Positions 1 to 10,844 are shown, numbered from the stretch's first letter. The stretch is DNA of 64,000 nucleotides from Stutzerimonas stutzeri (GCF_024448955.1 NZ_JAMOIH010000004.1:248001-312000), one strand, 5' to 3'. Numbers and translations are program-made. The notes: generated from the sequence alone by a model not told the origin.

Positions 1-27
1 TACCTGCAGTCCCAGATGGACGAGTAA
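1..27 (+). CDS. bfr: Bacterioferritin, C-terminal end only (partial)
   Basis: The window opens in an open frame that reads YLQSQMDE and then stops. This matches the typical end of pseudomonad bacterioferritin, the haem-containing 24-mer iron store, as I remember it. The neighbouring grxD also fits, since bfrB lies close to grxD in P. aeruginosa. Only eight codons are visible, so the assignment rests on the tail motif and synteny. A rho-independent terminator follows directly. Confidence 0.6.
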   Translation, partial: YLQSQMDE

Positions 28-49
28 CTCATCCTTATGCTGTAAAAAG

Positions 50-80
50 CGGGAGCCATCGGCTCTCGTTTTCGTTTTGG
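50..80 (+). terminator. Rho-independent terminator after bfr
   Basis: An 8-bp stem (CGGGAGCC / GGCTCTCG, one G-U pair) closes a 3-nt loop. It is followed by TTTTCGTTTT, which contains two T runs. It lies 23 bases past the bfr stop codon. Confidence 0.75.
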
Positions 81-156
81 CGCAGGCCCCCAAGACTTGT
101 CCGGTGGCGATACCGAAGCTTCCAGCGCCTCGAAATACAGAGTTGCAGCCACAAAA

Positions 157-182
157 AACCCGCCGTTTGGCGGGTTTTGACA
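157..182 (-). terminator. Terminator downstream of grxD
   Basis: The stem AACCCGCC / GGCGGGTT around a GTTT loop has A residues on its left and T residues on its right, so it could work in both directions. It lies just beyond the 3' end of grxD. Confidence 0.75.
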
Positions 183-193
183 ACGCGTCGCGA

Positions 194-520
194 TCAGGCG
201 CCGGCTTTTTCCACAGCCTGCTTGATCAGCGGCTGCAGCTCGCCCTTCTCGAACATCTCGAGGATGATGTCGCTGCCCCCGACCAGCTCGCCATCGACCC
301 ACAGCTGGGGGAAGGTCGGCCAGTTGGCGTACTTCGGCAAGTTGGCGCGAATCTCTGGATTCTGCAGGATGTCGACGTAAGCGAACTTCTCGCCGCAGCC
401 CATAACGGCCTGTGTCGCACGGGCGGAAAAGCCGCACTGCGGCGCGTTGGGCGAGCCTTTCATGTACAGCAGCACCGGATTCTTTTCGATCTGCTCTTTG
501 ATGGTTTCGATGATATCCAT
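194..520 (-). CDS. grxD: Monothiol glutaredoxin, Grx4/GrxD family
   Basis: A 108-residue cytosolic protein with the monothiol active-site motif CGFS (within PQCGFSARATQAVMGC, about residues 28-43) and the glutathione-binding segments WPTFPQLW and GGSDI. Family members bind a [2Fe-2S] cluster with glutathione, usually with BolA-type partners, and act in iron-sulfur trafficking and iron sensing rather than as disulfide reductases. The length is normal. The start at 520 has GAGGTG upstream. A TACAAT hexamer at 552-557 on the minus strand could be its -10 box. It sits next to the iron-storage gene bfr. Confidence 0.95.
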   Translation of the reverse strand: MDIIETIKEQIEKNPVLLYMKGSPNAPQCGFSARATQAVMGCGEKFAYVDILQNPEIRANLPKYANWPTFPQLWVDGELVGGSDIILEMFEKGELQPLIKQAVEKAGA

Positions 521-569
521 GGGGCACCTCGGCTAGTCACGGTTGGCGCGCATTGTACAGAACAGCGCC

Positions 570-600
570 ATAAAAGCCGAGTCGCGGGCTCGGCTTTTAT
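570..600. terminator. Perfect 12-bp hairpin with A/T flanks between grxD and argF
   Basis: Positions 570-581 (ATAAAAGCCGAG) and 589-600 are perfect inverted repeats around a 7-nt loop. The A-rich and T-rich edges give a bidirectional terminator shape. No gene ends here: grxD starts leftward at 520 and argF starts rightward at 793. It may insulate the two divergent genes or be the leftover terminator of a gene lost from this gap. Confidence 0.55.
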
Positions 601-792
601 CCCCAATTGCTTGCGAACGTTCGCTTGTAGCCCGTATTTCTGGCGCGCCCAGGCCGATTTGCGCCCGCGAAGGCTTTCTGGATAAGATCGCGCCTTTCCC
701 GTTTCGTCGCTTCCCGTGCGACCCCTGTCGTAGGCCTTCTCTTTTCTGTAGAAAACTCTCCGGCCTCGACTGCGGCAATAAAGGTAGTTGAT

Positions 793-1713
793 ATGAGCGC
801 AAGACACTTTCTCTCACTGATGGATTGCACGTCCCAGGAGCTACTCGGCCTGGTCCGTCGCGGCATCGAGCTGAAGGATCTGCGCCAGCGCGGCATTCTG
901 TTCGAGCCGCTGAAAAACCGCGTCTTGGGGATGATCTTCGAGAAGGCCTCGACACGGACCCGTTTGTCCTTCGAGGCCGGCATGATTCAACTCGGCGGCC
1001 AGGCGATCTTTCTTTCGCCCCGCGATACCCAACTGGGCCGCGGCGAGCCGGTCAGTGATTCGGCCATCGTCATGTCCAGCATGCTCGATGCGGTCATGAT
1101 CCGCACCTTTGCCCATGCCACGCTCACTGAGTTCGCCGCTCATTCAACGGTACCAGTCATCAATGGGCTGTCCGACGATTTGCATCCTTGTCAGTTGCTG
1201 GCCGACATGCAGACTTTCCACGAACACCGCGGCAGCATCACCGGCAAGACGGTAGCCTGGATCGGCGATGGCAATAATATGTGCAATTCCTATATGGAAG
1301 CGGCCATTCAGTTCGACTTTCAGCTGCGTATCGCCTGCCCCGAGGGCTACGAGCCCGAAGCCGAATTGCTGGCACAGGCCGGTGATCGCGTCCAGCTCGT
1401 CCGCGATCCGCGCGAAGCCGCCGCCGGCGCTCATCTAATCAGCACCGATGTCTGGGCGTCGATGGGACAGGAGGATGAAGTGGCCGCACGTATCGCCACC
1501 TTCCGCCCTTATCAGGTCGACCGTGCCCTACTTGACGTCGCCGCCGAAGACGTACTGTTCATGCACTGCCTGCCCGCCCATCGTGGTGAAGAGATCAGTC
1601 ACGACCTGCTCGACGATCCTCGTTCGGTAGCCTGGAACCAAGCCGAAAACCGCTTGCACGCTCAGAAGGCATTGCTTGAATTCCTTGTCGAGCCGGCCTA
1701 TCACCACGCATGA
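793..1713 (+). CDS. argF: Ornithine carbamoyltransferase, anabolic
   Basis: The enzyme makes citrulline from ornithine and carbamoyl phosphate in arginine biosynthesis. Visible motifs are the carbamoyl-phosphate loop STRTR (residues 53-57), HPCQ (about 131-134), the ornithine-binding DVWASMG (about 224-230) and [10 protein letters not shown] near 264-273. At 306 residues it has the usual length of the pseudomonad anabolic enzyme and is shorter than the catabolic ArcB form. An AAGG sits before the ATG. The stop overlaps the ATG of the next gene (ATGA, 1710-1713), which suggests translational coupling. Confidence 0.97.
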   Translation: MSARHFLSLMDCTSQELLGLVRRGIELKDLRQRGILFEPLKNRVLGMIFEKASTRTRLSFEAGMIQLGGQAIFLSPRDTQLGRGEPVSDSAIVMSSMLDAVMIRTFAHATLTEFAAHSTVPVINGLSDDLHPCQLLADMQTFHEHRGSITGKTVAWIGDGNNMCNSYMEAAIQFDFQLRIACPEGYEPEAELLAQAGDRVQLVRDPREAAAGAHLISTDVWASMGQEDEVAARIATFRPYQVDRALLDVAAEDVLFMHCLPAHRGEEISHDLLDDPRSVAWNQAENRLHAQKALLEFLVEPAYHHA

Positions 1714-2819
1714 GCTCTCAACCGCTTCTGCACCTTCGCAATCTGGACTGCGGCTATGGCGGCCAGAGCGTCGTGCAGAACCTCAACCTGCACCTCAATC
1801 GCGGTGATATCGGCTGCCTGCTAGGACCATCCGGCTGCGGCAAAACCACCACGCTACGAGCTATCGCCGGCTTCGAACATGTCAACGAAGGCGAGATCCA
1901 ACTGGGCGACGCCGTCATTTCGCGACAAGGCTTCACGCTCGCGCCGGAGAAGCGCCGGATCGGCATGGTTTTCCAGGACTACGCCCTGTTCCCGCACCTG
2001 ACCGTTGCCGAGAACATCGCGTTCGGCATCCGCAAGCATCCGCACCACGCCCGTATCGTTCGTGAAATGCTCGACCTTGTGCATCTGGCACCGCTCGGCA
2101 AGCGCTATCCGCATGAACTGTCCGGTGGCCAGCAGCAGCGTGTCGCCCTCGCCCGCGCACTCGCACCCGAGCCGGAGCTTTTGCTACTCGACGAACCCTT
2201 CTCCAACCTCGACGGCGACCTGCGGCGTCGCCTGAGTCATGAGGTGCGAGAGATCCTCAAAGCTCGCGGCACCAGTGCCATCCTCGTCACGCACGACCAG
2301 GAAGAAGCCTTCGCGGTCAGCGATCAGGTCGGGGTATTCAAAGATGGTCGCCTGGAACAGTGGGACACGCCGTACAACCTTTATCACGAGCCGCTGACGC
2401 CCTTCGTCGCGAGCTTCATTGGTCAGGGTTATTTCATCCGCGGTCAGTTGATCGACCCCGAAACGGTACAGACCGAACTCGGCGTCATTCGCGGCAACCG
2501 TGCCTACACCATGCCGGCCGGCAGCTCCGTGGATGTCCTGCTGCGCCCGGATGACATCGTTTACTCGCCGCAAAGTGCGCTCAAGGGACTCATCGTCGGT
2601 AAGACCTTCCTCGGCGCCTCGACCCTGTATCGCCTGCAATTGCCGACCGGCAATCAACTCGAAGGCATTTTTCCCAGCCATGCCGATTACCCGACCGGGC
2701 AGGAAGTCGGTATCGGCATCGCTGCCGATCACTTGGTGGTGTTTCCCGCGCAGGGCAGTATCGCTGCTCATGAAAAGCTGCCGGAAGCAGGCGTGCGCCG
2801 TTACAGCAGCGGCATTTGA
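1710..2819 (+). CDS. ABC transporter ATP-binding protein, ferric/Fbp-type
   Basis: A 369-residue nucleotide-binding subunit with Walker [10 protein letters not shown] (39-47), Q-loop [13 protein letters not shown], signature LSGGQQQR, Walker [13 protein letters not shown] and H-loop [10 protein letters not shown]-terminal regulatory (TOBE-like) extension follows from about residue 245. The layout resembles FbpC/PotA importer ATPases for ferric iron, sulfate or polyamine. No permease or binding protein is adjacent, so the substrate cannot be set here. It is translationally coupled to argF, an arrangement I also recall from P. aeruginosa. It converges on tadA with only 16 bases between stops. 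Confidence 0.85.
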   Translation: MSSQPLLHLRNLDCGYGGQSVVQNLNLHLNRGDIGCLLGPSGCGKTTTLRAIAGFEHVNEGEIQLGDAVISRQGFTLAPEKRRIGMVFQDYALFPHLTVAENIAFGIRKHPHHARIVREMLDLVHLAPLGKRYPHELSGGQQQRVALARALAPEPELLLLDEPFSNLDGDLRRRLSHEVREILKARGTSAILVTHDQEEAFAVSDQVGVFKDGRLEQWDTPYNLYHEPLTPFVASFIGQGYFIRGQLIDPETVQTELGVIRGNRAYTMPAGSSVDVLLRPDDIVYSPQSALKGLIVGKTFLGASTLYRLQLPTGNQLEGIFPSHADYPTGQEVGIGIAADHLVVFPAQGSIAAHEKLPEAGVRRYSSGI

Positions 2820-2835
2820 CCTTCAGGCGCGCCGA

Positions 2836-3348
2836 TTAGCCGTCCAGCGACTTCACAGCCTCGCCACCACGCGTCTTGCGGCGCATCCGGAAGAAGTCGC
2901 TCAGCGTCTCACTGCACTGCTCCGCCATCACGCCACCTTCGACCAGCACCCGATGGTTGAGAAAATCCTGAGAAAAGAACTGGCCGCGACTGATCGCGAC
3001 GCCCGCCTTGGGCTCCGTAGCGCCGTACACTACGCGCTGAATGCGCGAGTGCACGATCAGTCCCGCGCACATGCTGCAGGGCTCCAGCGTCACGTATAGC
3101 GTACTGCCTGGCAGACGGTAATTCTGCACGCGTGACGCCGCGTCGCGGATCGCCACCATTTCAGCGTGAGCACTAGGGTCGTGCCGGGATATCGGACAGT
3201 TGAAGCCCCGCCCAATGATCTGCCCGTCCTGCACCAGCACCGCCCCCACCGGAACCTCGCCCAGAGCAGCACCCTGTGCTGCCAGTGCAAGCGCCTCGCG
3301 CATGAAATACTCGTCGCGCGAGCGGTCGATGATTTGTGGTTTTTTCAT
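2836..3348 (-). CDS. tadA: tRNA-specific adenosine deaminase
   Basis: TadA converts A34 to inosine in the anticodon of tRNA-Arg(ACG). The zinc and catalytic motif HAE (in SAHAEMVAI) and the PCSMC zinc cysteines are both present, as is the N-terminal segment EALALAAQGAALGEVPVGAV. At 170 residues it is near the usual length. It lies downstream of the multicopper oxidase gene on the same strand, with a 69-base gap. It probably belongs to the housekeeping set and not to a copper pathway. Confidence 0.95.
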   Translation of the reverse strand: MKKPQIIDRSRDEYFMREALALAAQGAALGEVPVGAVLVQDGQIIGRGFNCPISRHDPSAHAEMVAIRDAASRVQNYRLPGSTLYVTLEPCSMCAGLIVHSRIQRVVYGATEPKAGVAISRGQFFSQDFLNHRVLVEGGVMAEQCSETLSDFFRMRRKTRGGEAVKSLDG

Positions 3349-3417
3349 GATTCGGTTTTAAGAGCTGAGAGCTGGCTAGAGTCTACAGCCTGCTTAGACT
3401 TCAAACTGCAAGAACGT

Positions 3418-4788
3418 CTATACCACCTCGATCGCCGCCATCAGCCCCGTCTCCATGTGGTCGATCACATGGCAGTGAAACATCCAAACGCCCGGGTTAT
3501 CGGCCACCAATGCGATGCGGGCGGTTTCGTTCTTGCCCAGCAGATAGGTGTCGGTGAACCAGGGTTCGATCTTCTTACGATTGGATGAGATGACCTTGAA
3601 AGTCATACCGTGTAGATGAATCGGGTGCTGATACTGGCTGAGATTACGTAATTCGAGGATGTAATGGCCGTTGCGTTTCAAGGTCGCGATGGGCCGATCG
3701 GCGCACGTCTTGTCATTGATATCCCAAGCCTGACCGTTGACCTGCCAGAAGGTGAACGAATCGCCCTGTCCTGCATCGCTGGATAGCGTACCGGCCCACT
3801 CGAAATTGAAGCGCAGGGTTTCTGCCTGCTGCAGGTCCGGCTCGGCAATCGGGTTGGGCGGAAGCGGAGCGGGCCACTCTCCTTCGGCCTCTCCAGTGCT
3901 GACCGAAGCAAGAGTCGCCAGCCGCAGAGGCCCGTTGCGCAGCGACAGCTGCTCCCCTACAGGCGGCACCTTCAACGCCAGGTCCACGCGCATGCCTGGC
4001 CCCAGCCAGTAATCCTTACCGAACGGACGCGGCTTGATCGGATTGCCATCGAGCGCATAGATACGTGCTTCGCCAGCGGAGAGATTCAGTCGATAGGTCA
4101 GGGTGTTATCGAGGTTGAGAATGCGCAAGCGCACCACCTGACCGGCGGGTAATTCAAGCGTCGGCGCATGCTCGCCATTGACGCTCGAGAGGACGCCCGG
4201 TGTGCCGCCGCGGGCGGCCTCGCGCGGTACGCTGAAATCAGTGAAGGCGCCTTGCTTGTCCACATGCCAGCTCTTCAAGCTCAGGGTGCGCTCATGGCGA
4301 AAACCACTCGGTTCGCGCTCCTCGACGATCAGCGGCCCAACCAGCCCGCGTCCCAGCTGCTCGGCGCTGGTGGTGTGCGGATGGTACCAAAAGCTGCCTG
4401 CATCATGCACCTGAAATAGATAGTCGAACGACTCACCCGGCAGAACGGGCAACTGCGACACATAGGGGACCCCGTCCATATTCAGCGGCAGACGAATGCC
4501 ATGCCAGTGGATGGTGGTCGGTTCCGGTAGATGATTGGTGAAGCGCACACGCAGCCAATCGCCCTGTCGAGCGCGCAATTCGAAGCCCGGCGTCTGCCCG
4601 CCGTAGGCCCAGGCGGGCGTCGTATGGCCGGGTACCAGTTCGATATCCAGCGGCGCTGCGATCAGCTCGTAATCGTGGGTCGTGACCTCGGCGGGCCGCC
4701 CCAGCCAATAACGGGCACCGCCGGCACCGAGGCCGACTACACCGAGCCCGGCCAGGCTGGCAAGGATTTGTCTGCGGGTGAAGGTCAT
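3418..4788 (-). CDS. Multicopper oxidase, Tat-exported
   Basis: About 456 residues. I chose the ATG at 4788 because it places a twin-arginine signal (TRRQILASLAGLGVVGLGAGG) at the N-terminus; an in-frame ATG at 4866 would add 26 unlikely residues. Copper motifs run in order: HWHG, WYHPHT, HPIHLHG and FHCHVIDHMETGLM, giving the T1 and T2/T3 sites with a methionine axial ligand. The architecture is that of the CopA/CueO/SufI superfamily. No methionine-rich insert typical of CueO is obvious, so the substrate is open (cuprous ion, metal or phenolic). A divergently transcribed cupredoxin lies 187 bases away. Confidence 0.88.
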   Translation of the reverse strand: MTFTRRQILASLAGLGVVGLGAGGARYWLGRPAEVTTHDYELIAAPLDIELVPGHTTPAWAYGGQTPGFELRARQGDWLRVRFTNHLPEPTTIHWHGIRLPLNMDGVPYVSQLPVLPGESFDYLFQVHDAGSFWYHPHTTSAEQLGRGLVGPLIVEEREPSGFRHERTLSLKSWHVDKQGAFTDFSVPREAARGGTPGVLSSVNGEHAPTLELPAGQVVRLRILNLDNTLTYRLNLSAGEARIYALDGNPIKPRPFGKDYWLGPGMRVDLALKVPPVGEQLSLRNGPLRLATLASVSTGEAEGEWPAPLPPNPIAEPDLQQAETLRFNFEWAGTLSSDAGQGDSFTFWQVNGQAWDINDKTCADRPIATLKRNGHYILELRNLSQYQHPIHLHGMTFKVISSNRKKIEPWFTDTYLLGKNETARIALVADNPGVWMFHCHVIDHMETGLMAAIEVV

Positions 4789-4975
4789 GAAATACCGTTC
4801 GCCAAAAAAGATGAGAGATTTTCTCACTTGTCGGTCTGCTCCGCGAGCCGACTTTCCACACGGCAATCACTTGCGGCGCGACATGATGTCTCGCCCAGCG
4901 TTCCAGATTCGGTTGCCGGGCTTCGCGGCGCTATGCTGTCATCCGATCAACCGCACTTCTCCAGGAGGTTTTTTC

Positions 4976-5473
4976 ATGCGTTACAGATCTATGAGCCGAC
5001 TGCTGCTTTCTCTACTGCTCGGCAGTCTGCCTGCGTTATCCCTGGCCAACGGCAGCCATGCGCATGTCCATGATCATCAAGCGCCTGAGAGTAATGAACA
5101 CGCCTCGACCGGGCATGCCGGCGATCCCGCGCGCGTCAGCCGCACGGTGGACGTCAGCATGGATGACCGAATGCGTTTCGAGCCCGCCTATCTCGACGTG
5201 AAGGCCGGCGAAACGGTGCATTTTCGCGTGAAGAACAATGGACAGCTGCCGCATGAAATGGTCATCGGCACACTTGACGAACTGCAATCGCATGCCGAGC
5301 AGATGCGCAACATGCCGGACATGCCCCACGATGAACCCAATGCCGTCGCACTTGAAGCGGGTCAGCAAGGCGACCTGCTCTGGCATTTCAGTCAGCCCGC
5401 CACGCTGGATTTCGCCTGCCTGATTGCCGGCCATCTAGAAGCCGGGATGAAGGGCACCATCAACGTTCACTAA
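4976..5473 (+). CDS. Periplasmic cupredoxin-like copper-binding protein
   Basis: The protein has 165 residues from the ATG at 4976, which sits 7 bases after a strong AGGAGG. A Sec signal peptide (SRLLLSLLLGSLPALSLA) precedes a histidine-rich segment (GSHAHVHDHQAPESNEH). The cupredoxin core follows, with ligand candidates HEMVIG, then the loop CLIAGHLEAGM carrying Cys, His and Met. It probably binds or shuttles copper in the periplasm. It is divergent from the multicopper oxidase, so the two may share regulation, but I saw no clear CueR or CopR box between them. Confidence 0.85.
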   Translation: MRYRSMSRLLLSLLLGSLPALSLANGSHAHVHDHQAPESNEHASTGHAGDPARVSRTVDVSMDDRMRFEPAYLDVKAGETVHFRVKNNGQLPHEMVIGTLDELQSHAEQMRNMPDMPHDEPNAVALEAGQQGDLLWHFSQPATLDFACLIAGHLEAGMKGTINVH

Positions 5474-5477
5474 CCCC

Positions 5478-5513
5478 AAACACAAGGGCCGCCAATCGGC
5501 AGCCCTTGGTGTT
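5478..5513. terminator. Hairpin between convergent cupredoxin and guaA genes
   Basis: The arms AACACAAGGGC and GCCCTTGGTGTT pair with one bulged base around a 12-nt loop. It occupies most of the 47-base convergent gap, so it probably terminates one or both transcripts. Confidence 0.55.
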
Positions 5514-5520
5514 CAGTTCA

Positions 5521-7101
5521 TCACTCCCACTCAATCGTCGCCGGCGGCTTGCTCGACACGTCGTAGGTGACGCGGGAGATGCCTTCGATCTCGTTGATGA
5601 TGCGGTTGGAGACCTTTTCCAGCAGCTCGTAAGGCAGGTGCGCCCAGCGGGCGGTCATGAAGTCGATGGTTTCCACGGCGCGCAGGGCGACGACCCAGGC
5701 GTAGCGGCGGCCATCGCCGACCACGCCGACCGATTTCACCGGCTGGAACACCACGAAGGCCTGGCTGGTCTTGTGGTACCAGTCGAAATTTCGCAGTTCC
5801 TCGATGAAGATATGGTCGGCACGGCGCAGCAGGTCGGCGTATTCCTTCTTCACCTCGCCGAGGATGCGTACGCCCAGGCCCGGACCCGGGAACGGGTGGC
5901 GATAGACCATGTCGTAGGGCAGGCCAAGTTCGAGGCCGATCTTGCGGACTTCATCCTTGAACAGCTCACGCAACGGCTCGACCAGCTTGAGGTTCATCTC
6001 CTCCGGCAGGCCGCCCACGTTGTGGTGCGACTTGATCACGTGGGCCTTGCCGCTCTTGGCGCCGGCCGACTCGATCACGTCCGGGTAGATGGTGCCTTGA
6101 GCGAGGAACTGGATGTTGTCCAGCTTGCTGGCCTGAGCATCGAACACGTCAATGAAGGTGCGGCCGATGATCTTGCGCTTCTTCTCCGGGTCGGCTTCGC
6201 CGGCAAGATTCTCCAGGAACTGCGCTTCGGCATCGGCGCGGATCACCTTGACGCCCATGTTCTGGGCGAACATGGCCATCACCTGGTCGCCTTCGTGCAG
6301 ACGCAACAGGCCGTTGTCGACGAAGACGCAGGTCAGCTGCTCGCCGATAGCTTTGTGCAGTAGCGCGGCAACCACCGAGGAATCGACCCCGCCGGACAGG
6401 CCCAGCAGTACGTTGGCGCTGCCCACTTGGGCGCGGACCTGCTCGACCAGATCTTCGACGATGTTCGAGGGGGTCCAGAGGGCTTCACAGCCGCAGATTT
6501 CCAACAGGAAGCGCGACAGGATGCGGCCGCCCTGCTTGGTATGGGTCACTTCCGGGTGGAACTGCACGCCGTAGTAGCGGCGGGCCTCGTCACCGATCGC
6601 GGCGATCGGGCAGCTCGGGGTGCTGGCGATGATGTGGAAGCCGGCCGGGATATCGGTGACCTTGTCACCGTGGCTCATCCAGACGTCGAGGCCGAACACG
6701 CCGTCGTCGTCCATGTGGTCCTCGATGCCGTCGAACAGCTTCGATTTGCCGACCAGGTCAACGCGCGCATAGCCGAACTCACGCACATCCGAGCCCTGCA
6801 CCTTGCCGCCCAGCTGCTCGGACATGGTCTGCATGCCATAGCAGATGCCGAACAGCGGCACGCCCAGATCGAACACCGCCTGCCGCGCACGTGGGCTGCC
6901 CTCCTCATGCACCGACTCGGGACCACCGGCAAGGATGATCCCGCGCGGGGCGAAGGCACGGATGTCCTCATCGCTCATGTCCCAAGGGTGCAGTTCGCAA
7001 TAGACCCCGAGCTCGCGCACGCGGCGGGCGATCAGCTGGGTGTACTGGGAACCGAAGTCGAGGATCAGGATGCGGTGGGCGTGAATGTCGGGATGAGACA
7101 T
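5521..7101 (-). CDS. guaA: GMP synthase (glutamine-hydrolysing)
   Basis: A 526-residue two-domain enzyme that aminates XMP to GMP. The N-terminal class I amidotransferase domain carries the nucleophile elbow GICYGMQ (Cys87) and FHPEVTHT. The ATP pyrophosphatase domain carries the P-loop GLSGGVDSS, and the C-terminal dimerisation domain ends [10 protein letters not shown]. Length is normal. It lies 117 bases downstream of guaB on the same strand, with a repeat-rich spacer between them, forming the usual guaBA unit. Confidence 0.98.
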   Translation of the reverse strand: MSHPDIHAHRILILDFGSQYTQLIARRVRELGVYCELHPWDMSDEDIRAFAPRGIILAGGPESVHEEGSPRARQAVFDLGVPLFGICYGMQTMSEQLGGKVQGSDVREFGYARVDLVGKSKLFDGIEDHMDDDGVFGLDVWMSHGDKVTDIPAGFHIIASTPSCPIAAIGDEARRYYGVQFHPEVTHTKQGGRILSRFLLEICGCEALWTPSNIVEDLVEQVRAQVGSANVLLGLSGGVDSSVVAALLHKAIGEQLTCVFVDNGLLRLHEGDQVMAMFAQNMGVKVIRADAEAQFLENLAGEADPEKKRKIIGRTFIDVFDAQASKLDNIQFLAQGTIYPDVIESAGAKSGKAHVIKSHHNVGGLPEEMNLKLVEPLRELFKDEVRKIGLELGLPYDMVYRHPFPGPGLGVRILGEVKKEYADLLRRADHIFIEELRNFDWYHKTSQAFVVFQPVKSVGVVGDGRRYAWVVALRAVETIDFMTARWAHLPYELLEKVSNRIINEIEGISRVTYDVSSKPPATIEWE

Positions 7102-7120
7102 GAGGCTTTCCTTCGGAAAA

Positions 7121-7200
7121 AGCTTGAAGCTGAAAGCCAGAAGCTGGAAGCAGAGGCCCGAAGTCGCGACTTCAAGCTTCCAGCTTCCAGCTTCCAGCGT
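7121..7200. repeat. GCTTGAAGC/GCTGGAAGC-type repeats and dyad in the guaB-guaA spacer
   Basis: The left half carries AGCTTGAAGCTG and AGAAGCTGGAAGC. The right half carries the inverted series AGCTTCCAGCTTCCAGCTTCC. The halves can fold on each other around the middle. Similar fragments recur at 36843-36856, 36940-36955 and 52733-52758. The role is unknown. Confidence 0.6.
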
Positions 7201-7218
7201 CTGTTAATCGAGGCTGGA

Positions 7219-8775
<1,557 letters not shown>

Positions 8776-9327
8776 TCAGTCGGCTACCTCCACCAGCGCG
8801 CAAGGGAAACCCAGGCGCTCGGCGAACGCATCGATGAAGTCTACGCGCAGACCGGCAGCGCCCCAGCCATTGAAGATGAAGCCCAGGTTGGAAAAAGCGC
8901 AGGCCGGGATGAAGAGAAAACCGTTGATATCGTCCTCGAAGCCGCATTGCGGGCAAGTGAAATTGTCGGTATGACCGGGCATCCAGTCTTCCAGGCTCTC
9001 GAATAGCGCCTCGCCAATTTCCTGGCGACACTCGGGGCAACCAGCCTCCTCGGCAAAATCACGAGTCGGCGTATAGATGCAGCGCTTGGTCACGATCTCC
9101 AGCCCATTGATTGGCTGACCGAACGGCAACCGTTCCGGATGCTGGACCACAGCGCGTGCGCCCGACGCGATCGCATAGGCCATGCCACCAGCACCTCGAC
9201 CGCAAGTCGTCGGAAGCGCCTCGACGATACGGCGCTCGACGAGCCAGCGAAGGGCCTTTCGCGCCATGGCTTCATGGCCAGGAAAGGTGGAAATGCGTGG
9301 CACGACGATCACTTGGCTGTGGTTCAT
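8776..9327 (-). CDS. Conserved zinc-ribbon protein of unknown function
   Basis: A 183-residue soluble protein without signal peptide or membrane segment. Two CxxC pairs (GCPECRQEIGE and FTCPQCGFED) lie about 30 residues apart in the middle, as in a zinc ribbon. The N-terminal third (STFPGHEAMARKALRWLVERRI) looks helical. Pseudomonad relatives are, from memory, often labelled 'sugar ABC transporter ATPase', but no Walker A, signature or Walker B motif is present, so that label is not supported. It lies upstream of guaB on the same strand and is divergent from xseA. No function can be assigned. Confidence 0.75.
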   Translation of the reverse strand: MNHSQVIVVPRISTFPGHEAMARKALRWLVERRIVEALPTTCGRGAGGMAYAIASGARAVVQHPERLPFGQPINGLEIVTKRCIYTPTRDFAEEAGCPECRQEIGEALFESLEDWMPGHTDNFTCPQCGFEDDINGFLFIPACAFSNLGFIFNGWGAAGLRVDFIDAFAERLGFPCALVEVAD

Positions 9328-9459
9328 GGCGGATTCGGAACGTCAGACAGGAAAGCCGAGCAGCTTAATGTGCTGTCCGCTCAGGTCAATCGCGCCCGGT
9401 CGGAGCGCTCCGACCAGCCTTCAGCGCTCTTTGTAGCCTTTTCCCGTATCATCGCCGCC

Positions 9460-10836
9460 ATGCTCAAAGATCCTTTCCAGCGTCTCAACTTGGACCGCGA
9501 GGTCCTCACCGTCAGCCAGCTCAACGGCCGCGCGCGGCTGTTGCTGGAAGATGTATTTGCCCAGGTCTGGGTCGAAGGCGAAATTTCCAATCTTGCCCGC
9601 CCTGCATCCGGCCACATCTATTTCACTCTCAAGGACAAGAACGCTCAGGTCCGCTGCGCGCTGTTTCGCCAGAACGCGCTGCGGGTGCGCCAGGCGCTGC
9701 GCGACGGCTTGGCGGTCAAAGTACGCGGCAAGGTGTCGCTGTTCGAAGGCCGTGGCGATTATCAGCTGATTCTCGACTCACTGGAGCCGGCCGGCGATGG
9801 CGCCCTGCGCCTGGCCTTCGAGGCGCTGAAGGAAAAACTCGCTGCCGAAGGGCTATTCGACGCTGCCAGTAAACGCGCCCTGCCCACCCATCCACAGCGC
9901 ATCGGCATTGTCAGCTCGCCGACTGGCGCGGTGATTCGCGACATCATTTCGGTGTTTCGCCGCCGCGCACCTCATGTGGCGCTGACGCTGGTGCCGACTG
10001 CTGTTCAGGGTCGCGAGGCGACGCCGCAGATCGTGCGCGCCCTGCAGCTGGCGGACCGCGGCGGTTTCGATGCACTGATCCTGGCCCGTGGCGGCGGCTC
10101 GCTGGAGGACCTCTGGTGCTTCAACGAAGAGGTTATCGCCCGCGCCGTAGCCGCCTGTCAGACGCCGATCGTCAGCGCTGTCGGCCACGAAACCGACGTA
10201 TCCATCGCCGACTTCGTCGCCGATGTGCGCGCACCTACGCCTTCCGCTGCGGCCGAATTGCTGGCGCCCAGCAGCACGGATGTATCCCTGCGCCTGGCAA
10301 GCCTGCGTCAGCGCCTGTTGCTGCGCATGCAGGACCGGCTTCACCGCGACAGCTCACGGCTCGAGAACCTGACCAAGCGCCTGCGCCATCCCGGCGAACG
10401 CCTGCAACAGCAAGCCCAGCGTATCGACGACCTGGAACAGCGGCTGTTGCGCGGCATCGACCGTCGCCTCTGTGCGGGTCAGGAGCGCTTTGCCCGCCTC
10501 GATACCCGCCTGGGCGCACAGCATCCGGGGCGCACCTTGAAGCTGCTGCGCCAGCGTCTTGAGCATCTGTCCGAGCGCATGCCGCGTGCCATGCAGGAAA
10601 GGTTGAAGACCCGCCGCCAGCAGCTGCAGGGCCTGGCACAGACACTCAATATCGTCAGCCCGCTGGCAACCCTGTCGCGCGGTTACAGCATTCTGCTGGA
10701 CGAACACGGCCATGCCATCCGCCGCGCCAGCCAGACGCAGCCCGGCCAGCGCCTCAAGGCCCGTCTCGGTCAGGGTGAGCTGGATGTGCGAGTGGAAGAC
10801 AACCACCTTGAGCCGGTGACACTGCCGCTGCTTTGA
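9460..10836 (+). CDS. xseA: Exodeoxyribonuclease VII large subunit
   Basis: XseA is the catalytic subunit of ExoVII, which degrades single-stranded DNA from both ends. I chose the ATG at 9460 (458 residues): the longer frame adds over 100 residues that read into the divergent gene. Domains are the N-terminal OB fold (VWVEGEISNLARPASGHIYFTLKD), the catalytic core (GIVSSPTGAVIRDI, LARGGGSLEDLW, VSAVGHETDV) and a long arginine- and glutamine-rich coiled coil from about residue 270. The small subunit xseB is not in this window. Confidence 0.96.
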   Translation: MLKDPFQRLNLDREVLTVSQLNGRARLLLEDVFAQVWVEGEISNLARPASGHIYFTLKDKNAQVRCALFRQNALRVRQALRDGLAVKVRGKVSLFEGRGDYQLILDSLEPAGDGALRLAFEALKEKLAAEGLFDAASKRALPTHPQRIGIVSSPTGAVIRDIISVFRRRAPHVALTLVPTAVQGREATPQIVRALQLADRGGFDALILARGGGSLEDLWCFNEEVIARAVAACQTPIVSAVGHETDVSIADFVADVRAPTPSAAAELLAPSSTDVSLRLASLRQRLLLRMQDRLHRDSSRLENLTKRLRHPGERLQQQAQRIDDLEQRLLRGIDRRLCAGQERFARLDTRLGAQHPGRTLKLLRQRLEHLSERMPRAMQERLKTRRQQLQGLAQTLNIVSPLATLSRGYSILLDEHGHAIRRASQTQPGQRLKARLGQGELDVRVEDNHLEPVTLPLL

Positions 10837-10844
10837 ACGAGCGA

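Noticed and set aside
680-792. ArgR operator upstream of argF
   Set aside because: Several TGTCG-like stretches occur, but none matches the Pseudomonas ArgR consensus well enough to annotate.
4789-4975. CueR or CopR box between the multicopper oxidase and cupredoxin genes
   Set aside because: No clear inverted repeat of the expected form was found by eye.
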